From the NCBI GenBank assembly GCA_900318175.1, contig ONJQ01000024.1:1-38103 (forward strand): a stretch of DNA of 38,103 bases. The letters run 5' to 3'. Below, one piece after another: positions 31,222 through 38,103 of this stretch. The translations under genes were made by a program, and so were the position numbers. The notes beneath the pieces were generated by a model. That model saw only the letters and a program-made list of their open reading frames with translations, had not been told where the DNA came from and searched no databases. Positions within the stretch are counted from its first letter, which is position 1; every line of letters starts with the position of its first letter. This stretch comes from an uncultured Bacteroidales bacterium (GTDB lineage Bacteria; Bacteroidota; Bacteroidia; Bacteroidales; P3).

Positions 31222-32658
31222 TTATTCAGGTTTGATGAGCCCGTTGGGTCCGCGCTCTTTGCGAGGCTTCCTTTCGGGTGGTATGTAGCCAGGGACGAAG
31301 ACTTTGCGCTGGTTGTAAAGCAGTATGGCCGAAAGGGTGGCGCCCAGCACGTCGCTGATGGTGCAACTGCACCATACGCCCGACAGACCATTACCGCCTA
31401 AGCTGGTGTACAACAACGGAACCAGAAACATCATGGGGATTAGGAAGATAAACTGACGGGAGAGGCTGGTGACAATGGCAATCCATGGTTTGTCGATGGA
31501 TTGGAAGAATTGCGAGTTTGTCACTGTGAAGCCAATGAGTGGAGCCATCACCAGCAGATAGCGCATGGCGGGCACGGCGATAGAAATCAACTGGGGGTCG
31601 TCGTTCATCATCATCACCAACATCTTCGGGATGATTAGGGCAAGCAACATGCCCACAACACCTGTTCCCACATTCCATTTCAACGAGAGGGTGTAGACAT
31701 GCTTGAGCCTGAGGTTGAGGCCTGCGCCGTAGTTGTATCCGGCAATGGGTTGCATGCCTTGGCAGATGCCCATCATAATCATGAATACAATCATCGACAC
31801 TCGGTTGACCACTCCGTAGGCACTCACGGCAAGGTCTCCGCCGTATGTGAGCAGTTGGTGGTTCAACAGTGCCACTACAGCACACGAGGCCACGTTCATA
31901 GAGAAGGGGCTCACACCGATGGCAAGGATGTTCTTTATAATGTACATCTTCGGTTGCCAGCAGTGCCGCTTGAAGTGAATGAACGACTTGGGACTCATAA
32001 AGTGCATAACAGCCAGCATCGCGGAGAAGGCCATGGAGATAGTCGTAGCCCATGCACCGCCGCGGATGCCCCAGCCCAACCCCACAATAAACAGGGCGTC
32101 AAGGGCAATGTTAAGCAGAGCACCACTCACCTGTATCCACATTGATCTCGAAGCATAGCCCGATGCCCGTATCAAACCCGAAAGGTTGAACGTCAGGGTG
32201 GTAAGAAACATACCGGGCAGCACAATGTCCATGTAGTCCTGCGCCATGGATATCGTGGTGGCCGAAGCCCCAAAAAGAGCCAGGATAGGACGCATGAACA
32301 GGTAGCCCGCCGAGACAAACAAAGCCCCAAAGAAAAAGGTCAGAATCATGCTGTTGCCCAGTATCTTCTCGGCCCAACGCACGTCCTTTCTTCCCAGCAC
32401 AATGCTCATGCGTGCTCCCGCACCGGCACCTACCAACGACCCGAAGGCATGGATGATGTTCATGATGGGGAGCGTGATGGCAAGTGCTGCAAGAATCAGA
32501 GCCCCGTTCTCAACATGGCCGAGGAAGATGCTGTCCACCAGATTGTAGACCGTGGCGATGATTTGGGTCACCACAGCGGGCAGCGTGTATTTCCACAGCA
32601 GCGAACGGATGTTCCGTGTGCCTAATTCTTTGGTTGTATCTTTCGTCTCGTTGCTCAT
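31222..32658 (-). CDS. MATE family exporter
   Basis: 478 residues, about 12 membrane helices in two MatE halves. The start (ELGTRNIRSLLWKYTLPAVVTQI...YNLVDSIFLG) is the typical first MATE helix region. The second half starts near GVSPFSMNVASCAVVALLN. MATE proteins export drugs or metabolites in exchange for Na+ or H+. The substrate is unknown. The C-terminus is basic (ERKPRKERGPNGLIKPE). The start overlaps the M20 stop by 4 bp, so the exporter and the amidohydrolase are coupled, which raises the possibility that it exports a product of that enzyme. Confidence 0.94.
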   Translation of the reverse strand: MSNETKDTTKELGTRNIRSLLWKYTLPAVVTQIIATVYNLVDSIFLGHVENGALILAALAITLPIMNIIHAFGSLVGAGAGARMSIVLGRKDVRWAEKILGNSMILTFFFGALFVSAGYLFMRPILALFGASATTISMAQDYMDIVLPGMFLTTLTFNLSGLIRASGYASRSMWIQVSGALLNIALDALFIVGLGWGIRGGAWATTISMAFSAMLAVMHFMSPKSFIHFKRHCWQPKMYIIKNILAIGVSPFSMNVASCAVVALLNHQLLTYGGDLAVSAYGVVNRVSMIVFMIMMGICQGMQPIAGYNYGAGLNLRLKHVYTLSLKWNVGTGVVGMLLALIIPKMLVMMMNDDPQLISIAVPAMRYLLVMAPLIGFTVTNSQFFQSIDKPWIAIVTSLSRQFIFLIPMMFLVPLLYTSLGGNGLSGVWCSCTISDVLGATLSAILLYNQRKVFVPGYIPPERKPRKERGPNGLIKPE

Positions 32659-33869
32659 TTATCTGTTCTCTTGATCTGTTGTTCGAGGGCCATGAAGGCG
32701 TTGTAGGCCACAAAGCCTCCAGCCAGTTCCATGGACCGCTCGTCCACCATAAGGTCAGGACGGTGCAGATTGCTGTAGGGCGTTCCGGGGATGTGTATTC
32801 CCACACGGAAGTAGCATGAGGGAATCTTCTGGGCAAAGAAGGCGAAATCCTCAGCCGTCATTCTCAGGTCAAGCCAGTCCACCTTCTCTTCTCCGAGAAA
32901 AGCCACGCCGTTGTCATGCACCTGCTGGGTACACTCGTCGTCGTTGATGACGGGTGGGTAGCCGTAGTCGATGAAGAGGTCGCACTCGCCGCCCATGCTC
33001 TCGGCAATGCCGCAACTGATTTTGCGAATTTTCTCGTGGCAGTCCAGTCGCCATTGGGGGTCGAAGGTGCGGATGATGCCTTCCATCTTCACTTCGTCGG
33101 GGATGATGTTGGTGCGCCCTTCGCCGATGAATTTGCCAAAGCTCAACACCGTGGGCATCATGGGGGCTGCGTTGCGGCTCACTATCTGCTGCAGGGCCAC
33201 CACGATGTGCGAGGCTATCAGGATGGGGTCAACGCTCATGTGGGGCGTGGCACCGTGGCCGCCTTTGCCCTTCACTGTCCAATACAACTCGTCCGTCGAG
33301 GCCATGTAGCGGCCTTTCTTCATCCCGATGCGGCCAAAGTCCATTTCGGGCAGGCAATGGAAGGAGTACATCTCGTTGGGGGTCACCTCGTCAAACAAGC
33401 CGTCTTCCATCATCATGCGGGCACCACCGGGGTACATCTCCTCCGATGGTTCAAATACAAGCATGATGCTGCCGTTCAGCTGTTCGCGGATGGAGGTGAG
33501 AATCTTGGCCGCACACAGCAAAGAGCTGGTGTGCATGTCGTGACCACAGGCGTGCATCACACCGGGGTTCTCCGAGGCAAAGGGCAACCCTGTCACTTCG
33601 GTCAAGGGCAGTGCATCGTAGTCGGAACGCAGCCCCACGCAATAGCCGTCAGGGTTCTTCCCTCCGCGAATCATTGCCATCACGCCCGTCTTGCCGATGC
33701 CCGTGCGGGGTTCCAGCCCCATCTCCCGCAGCCTCTCGGCCACGAAAGCCATTGTGCCGAACTCCTGCTGGCTCAGCTCTGGGTGTTGGTGCAGGTGGCG
33801 CCGCCACGCAATCACCTCATCCCGATACTGGTGCGATAGTCCTTTGATGGTATCAATGATATTCTCCAT
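32655..33869 (-). CDS. M20 family amidohydrolase (N-acyl-amino-acid/hippurate type)
   Basis: 404 residues, cytoplasmic. Zinc peptidase family M20, subfamily D: removes acyl groups from amino acids or peptides. WRRHLHQHPELSQQEFGT opens the fold, MHACGHDMHT holds metal ligands, EPSEEMYPGGARMM the general-base Glu pair, and GKGGHGATPH the dimerisation-domain His. The usual R-x-D-x-DALP motif appears as RSDYDALPL. HRPDLMVDERSMELA closes the catalytic domain. It is 20 bp after ileS and overlaps the MATE gene by 4 bp. The exact acyl substrate cannot be predicted. Confidence 0.93.
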   Translation of the reverse strand: MENIIDTIKGLSHQYRDEVIAWRRHLHQHPELSQQEFGTMAFVAERLREMGLEPRTGIGKTGVMAMIRGGKNPDGYCVGLRSDYDALPLTEVTGLPFASENPGVMHACGHDMHTSSLLCAAKILTSIREQLNGSIMLVFEPSEEMYPGGARMMMEDGLFDEVTPNEMYSFHCLPEMDFGRIGMKKGRYMASTDELYWTVKGKGGHGATPHMSVDPILIASHIVVALQQIVSRNAAPMMPTVLSFGKFIGEGRTNIIPDEVKMEGIIRTFDPQWRLDCHEKIRKISCGIAESMGGECDLFIDYGYPPVINDDECTQQVHDNGVAFLGEEKVDWLDLRMTAEDFAFFAQKIPSCYFRVGIHIPGTPYSNLHRPDLMVDERSMELAGGFVAYNAFMALEQQIKRTDK

Positions 33870-33889
33870 TAGATTAAAACCTCTTTCGT

Positions 33890-36800
33890 CTATTTGCTTT
33901 TGCTGACGGCGATGTTAGTGCTTATGCCCTCGATTATTTCGATGGTGGTGCCATTCTCGACCGTGGGGAGCAGTTGCAGACGGGTGCACAGGGTCTCGGC
34001 GCAGATGTAGTCCATGTGTTGTTTCACTGCCTCGTCCCATTCGCCGCTTTGCAGGTCGATGGTGATGCGGTCGGTGACGTCGAAACCTTCCTTACGGATG
34101 TTCTGGATGCGGTTCACCAGCTCGCGGGCTATGCCTTCGGCTTTCAGTTCGTCGCTCACCACGATGTCCAAGGCAACGGTAAGGCTACCGTCGTTGGCCA
34201 CCACCCAGCCGGGGATGTCCTGTGTGGCAATCTCCACGTCGCTGAGCAGTATCTCCACTGGCTGTCCCTCGACCGAAAGGTCGCAGCGACCAGCGGCTTC
34301 TAAGGCATTAATCTCCTGCTGTGTGAAGTTTTGTATCTGGGCGCTAATGGCTTTCATGATTTTGCCGTAGCGGGGCCCCAGTGTCTTGAAATTCGGCTTG
34401 ATGCGCTTCACCAGGATGTCATTGTCCGGTGCAAGGAATTCGATCTCCTTGATGTTCAATTCGGAGCAGATAAGGTGTTGCACGCGTTCCACCTGCTGGC
34501 GGAAGTTCTCGCTCTGCACGGGAAGCATAATCTTGGCCAACGGCTGGCGCACGCGCAGATTGCTCTTCTTGCGGAGCGACAGGCCCATCGAGCATATCTG
34601 CTGGGCCAGTTGCATGCGCTCCTCAAGTGCCTTGTCTATCATCTCTTCGTGTACCTCGGGGAATGCCACATGGTGTACCGACTCGGCTGCAATGCGGCGG
34701 GTGACGTTGTTCAGGTCTTGGAACATGCGCTCGCTGAAGAAGGGAGCGATGGGCGACATCAGTCGTGCCAGGGTCTCAAGGCAGGTGTAGAGTGTCTGGT
34801 AGGCTGAAATCTTGTCGTCGGTCATTTCGCCTTTCCAGAAACGGCGGCGGCTGAGGCGCACATACCAGTTGCTCAGGTTGGCATCCACAAATTCCTGTAT
34901 TGCACGTCCTGCCTTGGTGGGCTCGTAGTCGGCAAAGGCGTCGTCCACGTTCTTCACCAGTGTGTTCAGTTCGCTGAGTATCCAGCGGTCAATCTCCGGA
35001 CGGTCTCCAAAGGGAATGTCTGCCTCCTTGTACTCGAAACCGTCGATGTTGGCATAGAGGGCAAAGAAACTGTAGGTGTTGTATAGCGTTCCGAACAGTT
35101 TGCGGCGCACCTCGTCAACCCCTTCAATGTCGAATTTCAAATTGTCCCAAGGCTGGCTGTTGGTAATCATGTACCAGCGGGTGGCGTCGGGCCCTTCTTT
35201 CTTCAGGGTCTCGAAGGGGTCCACGCCGTTGCCCAAGCGTTTGGACATCTTGTTGCCGTTCTTGTCAAGCACCAAGCCGTTGCTTATCACGTTCTTGAAA
35301 GCCACGCTGTCGAAGCACATGGTGGCAATGGCGTGCAGGGTATAGAACCAACCGCGGGTCTGGTCCACGCCCTCGGCAATGAAGTCTGCCGGGAATTGGC
35401 TCTCCTTCAGCGGCTCGCCCATGTAGTGTATCTGTGCGTAGGGCATGGCACCGCTGTCAAACCACACGTCAATCAGGTCGGGTTCGCGCATCATGCGGCG
35501 GCCTGTGGGCGACACCAGCACCACGTTGTCAATATAAGGTCTGTGCAGGTCGTATTTCTCTTCGCGGTAGGGGTTGCTCTCCATCATTCCGGCGGCCACG
35601 GCCTTGTCAATCTCCTTGCGCAATTCCTCTACGCTGCCGATGCAGATCTCCTCCTTGCCGTCCTCGGTGCGCCAGATGGGTAGCGGGGTGCCCCAGTAGC
35701 GGCTGCGGCTCAGATTCCAGTCCACAATGTTCTCCAACCAGTTGCCGAAACGGCCCGAGCCTGTGGCTTCGGGTTTCCAGTTGATGGTCTTGTTCAGGGC
35801 AATCATGCGGTCGCGCATGGCCGTGGTGCGGATAAACCAGCTGTCCAACGGATAGTATAGTACGGGCTTGTCCGTGCGCCAGCAGTGGGGATAGCTGTGG
35901 GTGTGCTTCTCGCTGCGGAACAGTTTTCCCTGCTCCTTCAGCATCACCACCAGCTCCACATCCAGACTCATGTCCTTCTCCGTTTTGGCGGGGTCGTAGG
36001 CGTTCTTCACAAACTTGCCGGCGTATTGGTTGTAGAGCTCCAGGTTCACATTATCCTTGGCCCAGGCGGGGTCCAGGTCTTCCACTTTCCAGAATTTGCC
36101 GGTGCGGTCCACCATGGGGGCCTGTTTGCCGTCGGTGTCATACATCAGCAGGTCGGCAATGCCGCCCTTCTTGGCCACGCGGGCGTCGTCGGCACCGAAG
36201 GTGGGGGCAATATGCACAATACCCGTGCCGTCCTCAGTGGTGACGTAGTCGCCCAGAATGATGCGGAAGGCCTCATTCTTCTCGGCGGTTCTGTGCGTCT
36301 GCTCGGCAGCGTTCACCACTGTGGGCTTCACCCAGGGGATGAGCTGCTCGTAGGCAATGCCCTCCAAGGCAGTGCCCTTGCACTCTTTGATGATGCGGCC
36401 ATGCAGCAGTTTCGACTTCTCGTCGGGCTCGCCTTCGGTAAAGAAGTTGCCAAACAAAGCCTTTGCCATGATAATGCGGCAGGCTTCGCCGTTGTAGGGG
36501 TGGGTGGTCTCCACCAGCACATAGTCGATGGCGGGGCCCACACACAGTGCCGTGTTCGACGGCAGTGTCCACGGGGTGGTTGTCCATGCAATGGCGTAGG
36601 TGGGCATTTCCGGTAATTGCGATAATTCTGAGAACTCCGAATATTCAGACAATTTCGACAAAATCCTGAACATTGCCACGCAGGTTGTGTCCTTCACATC
36701 GCGGTAGCAGCCCGGCAGGTTCAGCTCGTGGCTCGACAGGCCGGTGCCTGCAGCGGGGCTGAACGGCTGGATGGTGTAGCCCTTGTAGAGGAGCCCCTTG

Positions 36801-37303
36801 TCATAAAGCATCTTTAGCAAGAACCATAGCGTCTCGATATACTCGTTCTCAAAGGTGATGTAGGGGTGTTTCAGGTCCACCCAGTAGCCCATCTGCTTGG
36901 TCAGTTCGTCCCAAAGGTCCTTGTATTGCAGCACCTCGGTGCGACAGGCCTGGTTGTACTCGTCAACGCTTATCTTCTTGCCGATGTCCTCCTTGGTGAT
37001 GCCCAGCTTTTTCTCTACGCCCAGTTCCACGGGCAGACCATGGGTGTCCCATCCGGCCTTGCGATCCACGAAATAACCCTTCTGAGCCTTGTAGCGGCAG
37101 AATACGTCCTTAATCGTGCGGGCCATCACATGGTGGATGCCCGGTTTGCCGTTGGCCGATGGGGGGCCGTCGTAGAATACGAACGAGGGATGCCCCTCGG
37201 CAAGTTGTTGCCCTTTCTCAAATGTCTCGTTCTCTTCCCAAAACTTGCGAATTTCCTCGCCAATCTGGGTCATGTTAAGCTGTTTATACTCCTTGTAACT
37301 CAT
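33890..37303 (-). CDS. ileS: Isoleucyl-tRNA synthetase
   Basis: 1137 residues. Charges tRNA-Ile with isoleucine and edits valine. The HIGH-class motif appears as PGIHHVMART (about residues 55-64), the form I know from Bacteroidota IleRS, and KMSKRLGNG (about 684) is the second ATP motif. The editing domain has AIAWTTTPWTLPSNTAL. Just before it, a Ser/Glu/Leu-rich stretch (SKLSEYSEFSELSQLPEMP, about 215-233) replaces what is normally a short turn and is encoded by a 9-bp DNA repeat (separate entry). The anticodon-binding part and a long C-terminal domain with zinc-free ending follow. It starts the eight-gene minus-strand string and is preceded by a TATCTTTG promoter element; no T-box is visible in the leader. 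Confidence 0.97.
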   Translation of the reverse strand: MSYKEYKQLNMTQIGEEIRKFWEENETFEKGQQLAEGHPSFVFYDGPPSANGKPGIHHVMARTIKDVFCRYKAQKGYFVDRKAGWDTHGLPVELGVEKKLGITKEDIGKKISVDEYNQACRTEVLQYKDLWDELTKQMGYWVDLKHPYITFENEYIETLWFLLKMLYDKGLLYKGYTIQPFSPAAGTGLSSHELNLPGCYRDVKDTTCVAMFRILSKLSEYSEFSELSQLPEMPTYAIAWTTTPWTLPSNTALCVGPAIDYVLVETTHPYNGEACRIIMAKALFGNFFTEGEPDEKSKLLHGRIIKECKGTALEGIAYEQLIPWVKPTVVNAAEQTHRTAEKNEAFRIILGDYVTTEDGTGIVHIAPTFGADDARVAKKGGIADLLMYDTDGKQAPMVDRTGKFWKVEDLDPAWAKDNVNLELYNQYAGKFVKNAYDPAKTEKDMSLDVELVVMLKEQGKLFRSEKHTHSYPHCWRTDKPVLYYPLDSWFIRTTAMRDRMIALNKTINWKPEATGSGRFGNWLENIVDWNLSRSRYWGTPLPIWRTEDGKEEICIGSVEELRKEIDKAVAAGMMESNPYREEKYDLHRPYIDNVVLVSPTGRRMMREPDLIDVWFDSGAMPYAQIHYMGEPLKESQFPADFIAEGVDQTRGWFYTLHAIATMCFDSVAFKNVISNGLVLDKNGNKMSKRLGNGVDPFETLKKEGPDATRWYMITNSQPWDNLKFDIEGVDEVRRKLFGTLYNTYSFFALYANIDGFEYKEADIPFGDRPEIDRWILSELNTLVKNVDDAFADYEPTKAGRAIQEFVDANLSNWYVRLSRRRFWKGEMTDDKISAYQTLYTCLETLARLMSPIAPFFSERMFQDLNNVTRRIAAESVHHVAFPEVHEEMIDKALEERMQLAQQICSMGLSLRKKSNLRVRQPLAKIMLPVQSENFRQQVERVQHLICSELNIKEIEFLAPDNDILVKRIKPNFKTLGPRYGKIMKAISAQIQNFTQQEINALEAAGRCDLSVEGQPVEILLSDVEIATQDIPGWVVANDGSLTVALDIVVSDELKAEGIARELVNRIQNIRKEGFDVTDRITIDLQSGEWDEAVKQHMDYICAETLCTRLQLLPTVENGTTIEIIEGISTNIAVSKSK
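36605..36658 (-). repeat. 9-bp tandem repeat inside ileS
   Basis: Six 9-bp units read on the minus strand from 36658: TCGAAATTG, TCTGAATAT, TCGGAGTTC, TCAGAATTA, TCGCAATTA, CCGGAAATG. They are in frame 0 and give S-E-Y, S-E-F, S-E-L steps. The unit is the same as in the anti-sigma gene repeat at 2584-2655 but read in another frame. Confidence 0.75.
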
Positions 37304-37379
37304 ATATAAATATATAGTATTTCTATAAAATGCACATTAATAAACCTTTGCGTCCGTGTGGCGCAAATAACTCAAACTG

Positions 37380-37387
37380 CAAAGATA
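37380..37387 (-). promoter_or_regulatory. Promoter -7 element of the ileS operon
   Basis: TATCTTTG on the minus strand, 76 bp before the ATG at 37303. No strong -33 box at the standard spacing; the leader has TTTGCGCCACACGGACGCAAA, which could form a short hairpin (TTTGCG with CGCAAA). Confidence 0.6.
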
Positions 37388-37532
37388 CAAAAAAAAATCA
37401 TTTCTTTCCGATATTTCTTTCTCTTTGCTCTACAAGGTTTCTTTTTGAGTAATGGACAGCACGATGCAGTGTGCCTCTTCTTCGACAGGGAGAAAGGGCG
37501 TAGGTAGTGTTCCATAGGGGATGTGAACACAC

Positions 37533-37570
37533 AGACAGCCATCCTCACTGAACGAGGGGGATGGCTGTCT
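37533..37570. repeat. Intergenic hairpin-forming inverted repeat
   Basis: AGACAGCCATCC (37533-37544) and its complement (37559-37570) form a perfect 12-bp stem. There is no T-run on either side, so terminator function is weak. It is the only structured element in the gene-free stretch 37388-37788, in which I see no credible gene. Confidence 0.65.
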
Positions 37571-37788
37571 TGTCATTAGGGTTGTATGTCGTGGCTCTTT
37601 AGTGGACTTCTATTAATTGCCTCGAAGAGGAAAACCCTCAATAGCCCCGCACTCTTAGTGTGTGGTATATCAATCGGATACATCTCAGCGAGCCGAAGGT
37701 ACGCGCTCTTAAAAACAAATTAATAGAACACACCTCTGGTCTTTCACCAACCTTTTCTGATGAGCACTTGTCACGGAGCAATTGCCTC

Positions 37789-38103
37789 CTACTCCACCAC
37801 AATGCGGCGGCGTTCCACGCCGCTGCGGGTGAATGCCGCCACGTAGTAGACCCCTGCGGGCCATCCCTTCACCGCCACCTCGGCGGTGGTGACGTCACCG
37901 TGAACCGCTCCCGCGCCGGATTAGGCTTCACCGTCAGGCTCTCCTCCGGCAACGCTTGGGCTATCCCCTCCTCGCCGGTGTAGAACTCCACGCCCTCGCT
38001 CCACTCGCTCCACTTGTTGCATTCCGAACATAACCCCCGCACGTAGACCACATAATGTGTCGAATCCATTAGGTTGTACAGCATAGTTCGCGTCTGGTTG
38101 CAT
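37789..38103 (-). pseudogene. T9SS-tail gene end, frameshifted and shortened (5' part outside window)
   Basis: Coming from the right edge on the minus strand, one frame reads MLYNLMDSTHYVVYVRGLC and then a Trp/Glu segment, then SLTVKPNPARERFTVTS, the start of a T9SS type A sorting domain, and stops at 37869. The rest of such a domain (TAEVAVKGWPAGVYYVAAFT, then RSGVERRRIVVE) continues in another frame and ends at 37789. Besides the frameshift near 37880, the middle of the domain, normally about 20-25 residues, is missing between the two parts. The gene therefore looks damaged by a deletion, or the assembly has an error here. The YVRGLCSECNKWSEWSEGVEF segment resembles the fibronectin-like repeat end found in large Bacteroidota surface proteins. 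Confidence 0.7.

Noticed and set aside
37128-37150. IleRS HIGH motif looks degenerate (HHVM)
   Set aside because: I recall the same PGIHHVMAR form in other Bacteroidota IleRS proteins, so it is a lineage feature and not a defect.
37660-37983. 107-residue plus-strand open frame near the right edge
   Set aside because: It is antisense to the broken T9SS tail and lacks any motif.

Overview
The window looks like chromosomal DNA of a member of the Bacteroidales (phylum Bacteroidota). The evidence is the gene content, the recurrent promoter element TAnnTTTG (most often TATCTTTG) upstream of many genes, the general lack of Shine-Dalgarno sequences, C-terminal tails resembling type IX secretion (T9SS) sorting domains, and a long Bacteroidota-type isoleucyl-tRNA synthetase. 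Base composition looks intermediate over most of the window, with one clearly AT-rich patch at about 14.9-17.1 kb. The species cannot be named; a gut, oral or rumen Prevotella/Porphyromonas-like lineage would fit.

Layout. 1-1.7 kb (minus): a metallophosphoesterase running off the left edge, a ZIP metal transporter and a Bcp-type peroxiredoxin. 1.8-6.1 kb (plus): an ECF sigma factor overlapping a single-span membrane protein (probable anti-sigma factor), two secreted or outer-membrane proteins and two small lipoproteins whose start regions share a conserved leader. 6.1-8.1 kb (minus): adenylate kinase and a secreted C1 cysteine peptidase. 8.3-8.7 kb (plus): a small coiled-coil protein. 8.8-14.35 kb (minus): a complete CzcB-CzcA-CzcC heavy-metal RND efflux operon behind a promoter with two inverted repeats. 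14.5-17.4 kb: an islet of five compact, unrecognised AT-rich genes, including a probable PD-(D/E)xK nuclease with a cysteine cluster. It lies between two identical 37-bp repeats, one of which is the 3' edge and terminator of an initiator tRNA gene. 17.6-22.3 kb (minus): a DsbD-like thiol-disulfide protein, a propeller protein with a sorting-like tail, and a conserved secreted protein of unknown role. A tRNA-Leu follows. 22.9-25.9 kb (minus): a NUDIX hydrolase, a PepSY-like secreted protein and purA. 26-37.3 kb (minus): a closely packed eight-gene string led by ileS and running through an M20 amidohydrolase, a MATE exporter, an SGNH-like secreted hydrolase, a patatin-barrel protein, murB and a cytoplasmic protein of unknown role. 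The right edge holds a broken T9SS-tail gene.

How the genes work together. The czc operon and the ZIP transporter suggest attention to divalent metal balance, with export and import in separate units. The sigma/anti-sigma pair followed by envelope proteins suggests an envelope-sensing regulon, and the shared leader of the two lipoprotein genes could be its cis-element. DsbD, Bcp and the secreted cysteine peptidase belong to extracytoplasmic thiol and oxidative handling.

The best candidate for something undescribed is the tRNA-fMet-associated islet (14737-17300), which has the size, composition and position of a small defence or accessory cassette. Next is a 9-bp DNA repeat found in two unrelated genes (the anti-sigma candidate and ileS) and read in different frames, which suggests repeat growth at DNA level inside coding sequence. 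All functional statements rest on reading the sequence; no database search was possible.
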